From CAZSNH01 sp052388455 (GTDB lineage: Bacteria > Pseudomonadota > Alphaproteobacteria > Rhizobiales > Hyphomicrobiaceae), in the NCBI GenBank assembly GCA_052388455.1, contig JBQTIA010000044.1, positions 1 to 20,141 on the forward strand: a stretch of 20,141 nucleotides of DNA. Direction: 5' to 3'. Below are positions 1 to 7,519 of the stretch, one piece after another. The notes under the pieces are model-generated. The model did no database searches. It worked only from the letters and a program-made list of their open reading frames with translations, and was not told where the DNA came from. Both the position numbers and the translations under genes were made by a program. Numbering within the stretch: the first letter of the stretch is position 1; each line of letters opens with the position of its first letter.

Positions 1-294
1 TGGGGAAGAGCCAGGAGGCACGAGGAGATGAGCGCCATGTACATATGTCGGTGGGTCATTGTCATTACTCCCTTGCATCGAACGATGGTTGCAGATTCGG
101 AAAAGTCCCGCCCGCGAGAGGAAGCAATCGCGAGCGGGAAGCGGTCCAGATGAGCCGGCTCTCGGCTCCCCTGGCTGCGCAGTGGTCTGAACACCAGAGC
201 CATTATCAGAATGCCGTTTTGGGAAGGGCGCTACATCGGCCGAACGGCGGACAGCATGAAACCAAGCATCGCCGTCGCAGAAAAAAACTTGCAC
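1..294. other. Left-edge region without a confident gene
   Basis: Two plus-strand frames are open here. The first runs from the window edge to a stop at 151-153 and contains ATG codons at 28 and 37 behind a GAGGAG run at 22-27, which would give a peptide of about 40 residues. The second runs from the edge to 311, running into the end of the regulator on the other strand. Neither translation resembles a protein family I recognise, and both are rich in Arg and Ser, as expected for shadow frames in GC-rich DNA. No hairpin or RNA gene was seen. Confidence 0.4.
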
Positions 295-959
295 TCATCC
301 GCCGGCTGTGACCGGCCAGGACAGGTTCGTGACCAACTGAAACAGGTGCGACCGGCCGGACGTCCCGGTCTTGGCATAGAGCTTTTCGAGATGTGACTTG
401 ACGGTCGAATCGGTGACGCCGAGCGCGGCCGCCGCTTGTTTCCGGCTCTTGCCCCAGATGACTTCCTCGAGCACCCGCGTCTCCGAGGGCGTCAGCTCGA
501 AATGCCGGGCCAGCGCCGCGAGCGGGGCCGAAAGAGTGCCGGGCTCCGTCATGACGATCACGGCGGTTGCATTGAGGCCGTCATCGCCGCCGCTCTCGTT
601 GCAGCCGAGCGGCCGAACCCGGGCCACGGCGACCTGACCGTTGGGACACGGCAAGGCCACCTCTGTTCCGCGGCACGCGACGCCGAACGTGTTGGTGGCC
701 GCGGCAGCGATCCGGGCGTTGAGGGCGACGGTCGCCTCGGGTGTGGCGGCGCTGAGCCTGCCATGCCTGCAGCGGACCGGGTGGCCTGAGGCGAGCATCG
801 CGGCCGCTGCTGTATTGGTATGGATGATGCGGCCGTCGGCATTGGTGATGACGACGTTGAAGGCAGCAGGTCGAGTGTCGTGCGAAGCAGCCGAACCATG
901 CTCGGCTTCGCAGGCGCCTCCGCCGCCAGGAGATCCGGCAATGTTCGATACACGGTCAT
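295..959 (-). pseudogene. PAS/LuxR-type (GerE) HTH transcriptional regulator, apparently frameshifted
   Basis: The C-terminal part ends in a LuxR/GerE DNA-binding helix-turn-helix: LTPSETRVLEEVIWGKSRKQ, followed by ALGVTDSTVKSHLEKLYAKT. The nearest in-frame ATG is at 798, giving 167 residues. Upstream of it the same frame continues as good PAS-like sequence (FNVVITNADGRIIHTNTAAA) back to about 863, but it contains no start codon before a stop. A different frame starts with ATG at 959 behind a GGAAGG site nine bases upstream and reads MTVYRTLPDLLAAEAP, later LLRTTLDLLP, ending where the PAS frame begins. One missing base near 858-866 would join the two into a regulator of about 221 residues (PAS then HTH). 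It is therefore either a recent pseudogene or a sequencing error. A shorter functional product from 798 cannot be excluded. The target genes are unknown. Confidence 0.7.
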
Positions 960-1067
960 AGGAGTGGGCCTTCCGTCAATTCGATGAAACTGCGTTGCGC
1001 CCGTGTTTCGGGCATCGACTGAAAACAACAGGCGTTCGTCCTGATTGCATGGCCGCCGAGTACGACC

Positions 1068-1436
1068 TCACGGCCGGCTGATCGATTTCAAGAACCTGAT
1101 GATCTGGGACCGCACGGCAGCATCGGCGACCGGCGGAGACATCATGTTGGTGCTGGTCGAGATGGACGCGGGATCGGCCATGAACTTGTCGAGCATCGCT
1201 TCGTCCCAGACGACTCCTGTCAGTCCGCCGGAGTAGTTGCGATATCCGGGGACGCGGCCGGCTTCGGCTCCGAAGATCCCGTGCATCGAAGGCCCCATGC
1301 GATTGTCGTCCTTGCGGAACGAGTGGCACGTCCGGCAGTGGTTGTTGAAGGCGATCTTCGCCGCGTCGTCTTCGGCTGCAACCGGCCAGGTCATGGCCAA
1401 AAGCAGCCCGGCGATGAGCAACGGTCTGCGGGTCAT
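1068..1436 (-). CDS. Small periplasmic class I cytochrome c
   Basis: This 122-residue protein has a Sec signal peptide (residues 1-21, cleavage near VAA/ED). It has one haem-attachment motif CRTCH (Cys34, Cys37, His38) and a likely sixth-ligand Met in STSTNMMSPPV (Met98 or Met99). The spacing and the GPSMHGIFG and YSGGL motifs match soluble c2/c550-type mono-haem cytochromes, which carry electrons between membrane complexes in the periplasm. The start is supported by a GGAG about eight bases upstream. It stands alone: a strong hairpin (1494-1516) separates it from the upstream gene, and the regulator at 295-959 follows after 108 bases. No oxidase or dehydrogenase partner is in the window, so its redox partner is unknown. 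Confidence 0.9.
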   Translation of the reverse strand: MTRRPLLIAGLLLAMTWPVAAEDDAAKIAFNNHCRTCHSFRKDDNRMGPSMHGIFGAEAGRVPGYRNYSGGLTGVVWDEAMLDKFMADPASISTSTNMMSPPVADAAVRSQIIRFLKSISRP

Positions 1437-1493
1437 GGCACGTCTCCGAAAGCTGCGAGAAGTCTCGAGGTTGAGGTTGAAATCCGCGTCGCC

Positions 1494-1516
1494 GGAGGGG
1501 GGCTCGGCCCCCCTCC
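1494..1516 (-). terminator. Strong GC hairpin, probable terminator of the 1540-1923 gene
   Basis: A perfect 10-base-pair inverted repeat (GGAGGGGGGC / GCCCCCCTCC) with a 3-base TCG loop. It lies 24 bases past the stop of the small secreted protein and upstream of the cytochrome c start. No T-run follows on the minus strand, so it may act as a pausing or rho-assisted terminator, or as an mRNA 3' end protector. Confidence 0.6.
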
Positions 1517-1539
1517 TCGACGGGCTTCGGCTCGTTCGT

Positions 1540-1923
1540 TCACTGGGCGTCGCCGGCGGTAACCCGGCTGACCGCTTTGGCGCTCATCGTCGCGGCTCCC
1601 GGCTGGCAGGAGAATTCGAGGGCCTGACCTTCGGCCTGATAGCGGGTCGAACCTCCGGCGGGGACGGCTGCCTCGAAGCGCGTGACCTTGAAGCTCGAAG
1701 CGGCGCTCCAATCCGGCTCGCCGGCCATCGTCAGGACGAGCTTGCAGGTGCCGTTTACGGCCTGAAAGTAACTGACGCCTCGGCTGGCGCCGATGTCGAA
1801 GCTGATGCCGTGACTCGGCTTCATGATGCCGAGGGCCGGCGCCTCGTTGGCGGAGGCGAGGCCCGCGCCCGAGACGAGCGCCGCGGCGGCGGCAAGCGTG
1901 CGGAAGGTCGAGATCGTGGTCAT
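1540..1923 (-). CDS. Small secreted protein of unknown function
   Basis: This 127-residue protein was not assigned to a family. The ATG at 1923 is chosen because a CAGGAG site sits just upstream and the product then opens with a classic signal peptide (MTTISTFRTLAAAAALVSGA, cleavage near ASA/NE). An upstream extension in the same frame to 2124 is rich in His, Arg and Pro and looks non-coding. The mature part is about 100 residues with two cysteines (in NGTCKLVL and EFSCQPGA) that could form a disulfide. It has the alternating pattern of a small beta-rich periplasmic domain. It has its own leader region with two possible regulatory elements and a strong downstream hairpin, so it is probably a single-gene transcript. 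Confidence 0.75.
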   Translation of the reverse strand: MTTISTFRTLAAAAALVSGAGLASANEAPALGIMKPSHGISFDIGASRGVSYFQAVNGTCKLVLTMAGEPDWSAASSFKVTRFEAAVPAGGSTRYQAEGQALEFSCQPGAATMSAKAVSRVTAGDAQ

Positions 1924-1956
1924 TGTCTTGGCTCCTGAAGGTTGCGGTTCACTTTG

Positions 1957-1984
1957 CATCGCCCCCTGCGGGGTGGTTGCGATG
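1957..1984. promoter_or_regulatory. Nested inverted repeat in the leader of the 1540-1923 gene
   Basis: CATCGC (1957-1962) pairs with GCGATG (1979-1984), enclosing CCCC-TGC-GGGG (1963-1973). The structure lies 34-61 bases upstream of the start codon, so it could form in the 5' untranslated RNA or be an operator. No known riboswitch or operator family was recognised. Confidence 0.2.
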
Positions 1985-2016
1985 GGGTGATGATGAGGCC
2001 GCGAGCCTTCGGCCGA

Positions 2017-2032
2017 TGTGACATTTGCCACT
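2017..2032. promoter_or_regulatory. Weak candidate CRP-type site
   Basis: On the minus strand the 16 bases read AGTGGCAAATGTCACA. Compared with the CRP consensus TGTGA-N6-TCACA, the right half matches 5/5 and the left half 3/5. It lies about 94 bases upstream of the secreted-protein start at 1923. It was looked for because the CRP-like protein encoded at 7520 keeps the CRP base-reading residues. One match of this quality can occur by chance. Confidence 0.2.
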
Positions 2033-2140
2033 CCGGCGTGGTTCAGTTTTTTCCGGGAGCTTTGATTGCCAGTAGTTGCTCGACCGTGACCGACAGGGCA
2101 GAGCAGGCGACGTCGCGCCTCCATTGCCGACGGATGGCCT

Positions 2141-3256
2141 TCAGCTTTTGAGCGACAGGATCGCGTAGAGTGAAACGGGTTTCGCGAACCCCTTGAGGCT
2201 CATCTCGCCGAGGAATTCGGCATCGACCAGATGCTCGAAGTCGCTCAGCGTCTTGCGGGTGGTCAGGATCTGGCCGCCCTTGGCCTCGCCGCACAGCCGT
2301 GCCGCGAGGTTGGTCACCGTTCCGATGGCGCCATAGTCCATACGGCCTTCGAAGCCGATGGCGCCGATGGTGGCGTAGCCCTTCGCGATGCCGATACCGA
2401 GCGCCAGCTCGTGTCCGCGCTTGCGCCATCCGACGCTGATCTCGCCGATGCGGTCGCGGACGGCCACCGCCATTCTGACGGCCCGCTCGGCCGGATCGGG
2501 CACCACGACGGGGTCGTTGAAGAAGATCATCATGCCGTCGCCGGTGAAACGCTCGAGCGTACCCTCGTGCTCGAGGACGAGCTTGCCCATCGCCGCGTGG
2601 TATTCGCGCAGCACGCCCATTACCTCTTCCGGCTCGGACGTCTCGGCGAACGACGTGAACCCGCGGAGGTCGAGATAGACGACGACCACTTCGCGGCGAT
2701 GCGTGATCAGGGGATCGGCCGCGCCGCCGGCGAGAATGGCTTCCGCGAGCTGCGGCGAGAAGAACCGTTTCAGCTTCGAGAGCCGATCGAGCAGGGCAAC
2801 CTGCTCCTCGATGCGCCGTTCGAGCGTCGCGTTCCAGTCTGCCAGTTTGGCCGCCTGCTCGCGCACGGTGTCGTTGAGCGCCTTGATCCGCAGCATCGAC
2901 CGCACTCGGGCCACGAGAGCACCGTGCTCGATCGGTTTGGTGAGATACTCGTCGGCGCCGGCCTCCAGCGCGGCAACCACGTCCTGCGTGCCCGCCTTGG
3001 CCGTCAGCATGACGATCGGCATGAAGGGCATCGACTTATCAGACTTGAGTCGTCGGCAGACCTCGACCCCATCCATTTTCGGCATCATGACATCGAGAAG
3101 GATGAGATCCGGCAGCTTGCTGCGGGCCTCCGAGAGTGCCTCTTCGCCGTCCACCGCGGTGACGATCTCGTAGCCATGCACCGCAAGCCGGGTCTTGAAA
3201 ATATCGAGGTTGTCAGGGTTGTCGTCGGCGATCAGGATGCGCGCGGGCGACCTCAC
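2141..3256 (-). CDS. Response regulator with class III adenylate/guanylate cyclase domain
   Basis: This 371-residue soluble protein begins with a receiver domain (about 5-122: acidic pair D11/D12, phospho-acceptor D55 in LLDVMMP, conserved Lys in LTKP). A helical coiled linker follows (125-165), then a class III nucleotide cyclase domain (about 185-345). Both metal-binding aspartates are present (D196 in YLDLRGFT, D240 in FTGDGMM), as are the transition-state residues N316 and R320 (TNLAARL). The two purine-specifying positions are not the usual Lys and Asp but R236 and T313, so cAMP versus cGMP cannot be read directly; rhizobial relatives with this pattern are usually annotated adenylate cyclases. 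The start is GTG with GAGGAG seven bases upstream. It is last in the operon, 21 bases after the single-domain receiver. Phosphorylation probably controls cyclase output. Confidence 0.9.
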   Translation of the reverse strand: MRSPARILIADDNPDNLDIFKTRLAVHGYEIVTAVDGEEALSEARSKLPDLILLDVMMPKMDGVEVCRRLKSDKSMPFMPIVMLTAKAGTQDVVAALEAGADEYLTKPIEHGALVARVRSMLRIKALNDTVREQAAKLADWNATLERRIEEQVALLDRLSKLKRFFSPQLAEAILAGGAADPLITHRREVVVVYLDLRGFTSFAETSEPEEVMGVLREYHAAMGKLVLEHEGTLERFTGDGMMIFFNDPVVVPDPAERAVRMAVAVRDRIGEISVGWRKRGHELALGIGIAKGYATIGAIGFEGRMDYGAIGTVTNLAARLCGEAKGGQILTTRKTLSDFEHLVDAEFLGEMSLKGFAKPVSLYAILSLKS

Positions 3257-3277
3257 GGGCAGTCTCCTCGGACGGGA

Positions 3278-3643
3278 TCAGGACAGATGTTTCTTGATGA
3301 CGGCCAAGAGCTGGCGCGGGCTGAACGGCTTGGTGACATAGGCGGAGCAGCCCGCCTCGAACGCCATGGCGTCGTCGCCGCTCAAAGCGAACGAGGTGAC
3401 CGCGATGATCGGGATCGCGTTCAACGAACGATCCGCCTTGATGCGGCGGGTGGCTTCGTACCCGTCGATGCTGGGAAGCTGAATGTCCATGAGGATGAGG
3501 TCGGGGCGATGCGCGGCGGCCGCGGCGACACCGGCTAGTCCATCGACCGCCTCGAACAGCTCGTATCCCACGCTGGAGAGCAGGTCTCTGAGGATGCGGC
3601 GGTTGTCTTCGTGATCCTCTACGATGAGGATGCGTTTCGTCAT
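3278..3643 (-). CDS. Single-domain response regulator (DivK/CheY-like receiver)
   Basis: This 121-residue protein is only a receiver domain. It has an acidic pocket at E9/D10, phospho-acceptor D53 in LILMDIQLPSIDG, switch residue T83 and conserved K105 in YVTKPF. The LMDIQLPxxDGxE pattern resembles DivK-type receivers. It has no output domain, so it should act by protein contact or as a phosphate shuttle or sink between the kinase and another phospho-protein. Its ATG overlaps the kinase stop (ATGA at 3640-3643), which indicates translational coupling and a fixed stoichiometry with the kinase. The receiver-cyclase gene follows 21 bases downstream. Confidence 0.93.
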   Translation of the reverse strand: MTKRILIVEDHEDNRRILRDLLSSVGYELFEAVDGLAGVAAAAAHRPDLILMDIQLPSIDGYEATRRIKADRSLNAIPIIAVTSFALSGDDAMAFEAGCSAYVTKPFSPRQLLAVIKKHLS

Positions 3644-6600
3644 GACGCCTCCTCGCGCTGCACGACATGGACCGGGAGACTGAAAAAGAACGTGGACCCC
3701 TTGCCCGGCGTCGAGACAACCCAGATCTGCCCGCCTTGCAGCTCGATGATGCGCTTGGTGATGGCCAGTCCAAGCCCTGTGCCGCCCTTCTTCGATATGC
3801 GCACGACATCAGCCTGATGGAACTCGTCGAAAATCTTCGACTGCTCGGATGCAGCGATGCCGGGCCCCGTATCGGCAACCGAGACCTCGAACCGGCCATC
3901 GGCGGCGGTGACCTTCAGGCGGACCTCACCCTCGTCCGTGAATTTGATGGCATTGCCGAGCAGGTTCAACAGAACTTGAATGGTCCGTCGCTCATCGCCT
4001 TTCGCCCTCGGAAGCCCTGGCTGCACCTCCGTGATCAGCTTGAGCTTCTTCTCGGACGCCAGACTGCCGACCGCGGATACGGCCGCCTGCGCAGCCTCGT
4101 TCATCGAATAGTCCGCGATCGAGAGCTTGATCGAGCCGGATTCGATCTTCGAGAGATCGAGAACGTCGTTGATCAGTCCGAGCAGGTGACGCCCGTTCTT
4201 CTCGAGGCGAACGAGAATTTCGCGCACCTTGTCGGGCACTTCCCCATAGATGTTGTCGAGGATGAGCTCGGAGTAGCCGAGGATGGCATTGAGCGGTGTC
4301 CTCAGCTCATGGCTCATGTTGGCGAGGAATTGCGACTTGTGCTTGTTCGCCAGCTCGAGCAGGCGGCCCTTCTCTTCGATTTCCTGGAACTGCCGGGCGT
4401 TTGCAATGGCGAGCATCGATTGCGTTGCGAACGTCTGCAGGAGATCCACGATCTCGGGCGACGACACCCCAGCCTTCTTGCGGAACAGGGAGAGCCCGCC
4501 GAACACGCGGTCGTCGCGCATGAGAGGCACACTCAGGATCGCACGATAACCCGACTGGGCGACGACATTCCTCAGGCGAGACTCGTATTGACCCCCTTGG
4601 ACATCGGCCACATCGTAGGGCGCGCGGGTCGAGGCGGCATGTCCCACGGAGCCTTCGCCGAGCCGCACGGGGTTCTCGCGCAGGGACCGAACCAGCTTGT
4701 CGTCGAGGTTGTGCGTTGCGCCCATGATGAGGCACTGGGTCGCCTCGTCGAACTGGTAGATGGCTCCGCCGTCCGCACCCGAGAGCTGCACGGCATCGAC
4801 GATGATGCTCAGGAGGACCGTCTCCGGATCGAGCGTCGAGTTCAAAGCCTGGCCGATCTCGCGCAGAACCTTCATTTCCTCGAGCGACCGGGACAGTTTC
4901 TGGCTCTTCTGCTCGATTTCCTGAAACATCCGTGTGTTGTCTATGGCCAGCGCAAGCTGCTGGGCGACAGGATTGATCAGCTCGACATCCTGCTCCGTAT
5001 AAGCTCCCGGGGTGAGGCTATCCAGGAAGAAGACGCCGACCGGAGCACCGCCGGCCATCAGCGGCACCATGATGTTGGCCCGCACGCCCTCCGCGGCGAT
5101 GAACGAGGAGTCGGTGAATTCCTGCTCCTCGGACATATCGCGGACGACGCGCGGCGTCCCAGTCTTGAGGACCCATTCGACGGACGTTCCCTCGATGTGC
5201 TCCCACGTCTGTCCCTGCCAGGTGGCGAGCGGCGGCTCGGCCGCCGAAAGGGCCATCACCAGCGACTTTCCCTCGGGGACGACGACGCCGATCCGATGGT
5301 AGGGCAAGAGCGCCTGCACGGCACGCGCGAAGGCCGGATAGACGACCGACAGATTGAGCGAACGGGTCAGGACGGGCTGAGCCGCGGCGTAGATGCGAGA
5401 CTGCTCGAGTCCGATGGCCGCCTGACTGGCGAGGCTTTGAAGTGCTTCCAAAGTTGCAGGCTCGAAGGGGACGCGGTTGAATTTGCGGTCCGCAACCAAA
5501 ACGCCGACGGATTGCCCCTGAATGATCAAGGGGATGATTGCGAATACGCGCGACCTGAGCGATTTGATCTGATCATAGGGCGGATGAAGCCGCAATCGTT
5601 GCGGCACGGGTTCGGATCCATCGCAGACGACCATTGAATTCGTCTGCAGGGCCAGCGCCAGTCCACCTCCTTCTAGCCCGATTGGAATACGGATCGCTTC
5701 CCGAGGGTCTTGCATCCCCGTGGTCGCTACCGCCTGAAGCCAGTCGTTCTGGGCGTCGGCGCGTAGAATGCTCAGCCGGTCGAGGTTCAAGACTTCGCGG
5801 CCGGTCTCGAGAATCATGTCGAGCTTCTCGGGGGCTGCGGGCTGCTGGCGGTCGAGACTGGCCCCGTAGAGCTCGCGAACGGCTTCCGCCAATTTCCGGT
5901 GGGTGATGTCCGCCCACGAGCCGACGATCTCTTCAGGCTCGCCTTTTTCATTCGGCAGGACCTGGAACGTGTCCTGGAACCAGCGGTAATGTCCCCCTTT
6001 GTGCAGAAAGCGATATTCGAGATTGCCACCGCCCTGCGAGATCAACCGGGTGAACTCCGCCAGCACTTTGGGTGCGTCCTGCGGATGCAGATGCTCCAAC
6101 CAGAAGTTCTGTGCCGCAAGCATCTCGGACGGCGAGTAGCCCATGATTTGCCGCGAACTCTCGCTGGCGAACGTGCACGCGAAGTCGCCGGTGGCTTTGG
6201 TCACGTAAGTGATTGCCGGGCTCACGGCGAGCACGTACCGCAGCCGCTCCTGGCCTTCCTTCAGCTCCTCGGTGCGACTGTCGACCCGCTTCTCGAGATC
6301 GTCGTAGGCTCTTTGAAGCATGTCCTGAGCCAGCTTGCGCTCGGAGATGTCGGCCCAGGCACCGACCAGCTCGGTCGGTTTGCCATTGGCATCTCGCGCA
6401 ACCTTGAAGCTGTCCTGGATCCAGATGTAGTGCCCGTCCCTGTGCCGGAAACGATACTCGACGGTTCCGCCGCCGTGCTCGATCAGTGCAGCCACCTTGT
6501 CGATGACCTTTGCCGCGTCCTGAGGATGCAGGTTGTGCGGCCAGTGCTTGGGATCCGTCGTCATCTCATCCGGTGCGTACCCGATCACCGTGCGCAGGTT

Positions 6601-6882
6601 CGAGCTGACGAAAGTGCACCTGAAATCGCCGCAGGCTTCCGTCGCGTAGATTACCGCGGGGGAGGCCGATAGCATCTGCTGCATCCGCGCGCGGGAACCG
6701 TCGGCATTGAATTTCATTTGTTCCGACAGCGCGCCGAAACTCGGCCAGCCGTAGAACTGGCGCCCAAGGCGGCTGAGCGAGGACACAATCTGCCATTTGG
6801 ACCGGGTTTTCATGCCCGGCTCCCATGGCGCGTCGGTTGAACTCGTCTCCTTGCTATCGGCGTTCGCTGGCTTGTTATCCAT
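3640..6882 (-). CDS. Soluble multi-sensor histidine kinase (PAS-PAS-GAF-GAF-GAF-HisKA-HATPase)
   Basis: This kinase of about 1080 residues has no membrane segment or signal peptide. The domains are PAS/PAC 1 (about 68-185), PAS/PAC 2 (about 214-332), three GAF domains (about 350-497, 505-655, 675-832), a dimerisation/phospho-acceptor helix pair with H858 in ANMSHELRTPLN, and an ATPase domain with N977 (NLLGNAIKF), the DTGPGI G1 box at 1004 and GGTGLGLAI at 1033. It has no receiver of its own. ATG 6882 is preferred over an upstream TTG at 6939, although neither has a strong ribosome site. The two PAS domains are near-copies of each other. The gene overlaps the receiver gene by four bases. Likely signals are small molecules, redox or light-type ligands in the cytoplasm; the sequence does not say which. 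Confidence 0.93.
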   Translation of the reverse strand: MDNKPANADSKETSSTDAPWEPGMKTRSKWQIVSSLSRLGRQFYGWPSFGALSEQMKFNADGSRARMQQMLSASPAVIYATEACGDFRCTFVSSNLRTVIGYAPDEMTTDPKHWPHNLHPQDAAKVIDKVAALIEHGGGTVEYRFRHRDGHYIWIQDSFKVARDANGKPTELVGAWADISERKLAQDMLQRAYDDLEKRVDSRTEELKEGQERLRYVLAVSPAITYVTKATGDFACTFASESSRQIMGYSPSEMLAAQNFWLEHLHPQDAPKVLAEFTRLISQGGGNLEYRFLHKGGHYRWFQDTFQVLPNEKGEPEEIVGSWADITHRKLAEAVRELYGASLDRQQPAAPEKLDMILETGREVLNLDRLSILRADAQNDWLQAVATTGMQDPREAIRIPIGLEGGGLALALQTNSMVVCDGSEPVPQRLRLHPPYDQIKSLRSRVFAIIPLIIQGQSVGVLVADRKFNRVPFEPATLEALQSLASQAAIGLEQSRIYAAAQPVLTRSLNLSVVYPAFARAVQALLPYHRIGVVVPEGKSLVMALSAAEPPLATWQGQTWEHIEGTSVEWVLKTGTPRVVRDMSEEQEFTDSSFIAAEGVRANIMVPLMAGGAPVGVFFLDSLTPGAYTEQDVELINPVAQQLALAIDNTRMFQEIEQKSQKLSRSLEEMKVLREIGQALNSTLDPETVLLSIIVDAVQLSGADGGAIYQFDEATQCLIMGATHNLDDKLVRSLRENPVRLGEGSVGHAASTRAPYDVADVQGGQYESRLRNVVAQSGYRAILSVPLMRDDRVFGGLSLFRKKAGVSSPEIVDLLQTFATQSMLAIANARQFQEIEEKGRLLELANKHKSQFLANMSHELRTPLNAILGYSELILDNIYGEVPDKVREILVRLEKNGRHLLGLINDVLDLSKIESGSIKLSIADYSMNEAAQAAVSAVGSLASEKKLKLITEVQPGLPRAKGDERRTIQVLLNLLGNAIKFTDEGEVRLKVTAADGRFEVSVADTGPGIAASEQSKIFDEFHQADVVRISKKGGTGLGLAITKRIIELQGGQIWVVSTPGKGSTFFFSLPVHVVQREEAS

Positions 6883-7519
6883 GGGAGCCCCGGAAATATG
6901 CAGTAAATTCTGCTTGATGGGGAGTTGTCTGAGTAACAATGTATCGATTTCGGCGGAACAATAGCACAGGCCGCCAATTCCTGCGAAGTGGTCTTGACGG
7001 GTTCGCCGCCGGATATTCGTCGCTGGTCTGTTTGAAATCCTGCATTGCCGATGACAGGCGAACGGAAGGATCTCCCAATTTCCGAAGGCGGTGCCGGACA
7101 GGGACGCAATCGCGAGCAGATGGAGAGCGACATTTCAAAGGCCCTCGAGAGTTGCCATGATGATCGCTAGACTAATGACGCTCGCGTCGAGCGGCATCCA
7201 CCACGCGGAGGATGATCGTCCTGCCTTTTGCCCGCTGCCTTTTCGAGCGCCGCCTTCGCCCGGGGCGACATCGACCGCGTTCGCGACTCGGCCCCGATTG
7301 AGGCGGCCTGCCGCGTGGTGCCCATGGAAATTGAGAATTGCTGACCGTCGCTGATCGTTGACCGTGGAGCAGGTGGCAGGCTTCCTCGCAGACGTCGACC
7401 TGCCGACGTGGCGGCCTCATCACAAGGGTGTTAAATCTGGCAGCCAAGTCGGAAGGCAATCGCTGTCATAGAATTGGACGCGTTCAGACGGTACAATTTA
7501 CATTCGATTGGAGTTCTGG
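6883..7519. other. 637-base intergenic region between divergent kinase and CRP-like genes
   Basis: No convincing gene on either strand: the open frames are Arg-rich and change frame without conserved motifs. It must hold the divergent promoters of the kinase operon and the CRP-like gene. A TACAAT at about 7491-7496 is a possible -10 element for the plus-strand gene, but no well-spaced -35 is seen. No clear TGTGA-N6-TCACA site was found. It is long enough for a small RNA or the remains of a lost gene, but nothing specific supports either. Confidence 0.4.

Noticed and set aside
28..153. Short plus-strand frame with a GAGGAG just upstream of ATG codons at 28 and 37
   Set aside because: Only about 40 residues, no recognisable motif, and the frame is open to the window edge, so a start cannot be established.
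2231..3538. Long plus-strand open frame (435 codons) opposite the receiver and cyclase genes
   Set aside because: It is the antisense shadow of two genes with complete receiver and cyclase motifs; its own translation is rich in His, Arg and Gly with no recognisable domain.
3667..5637. Plus-strand open frame of 656 codons opposite the histidine kinase
   Set aside because: Antisense shadow of a gene with clear PAS, GAF and kinase motifs.
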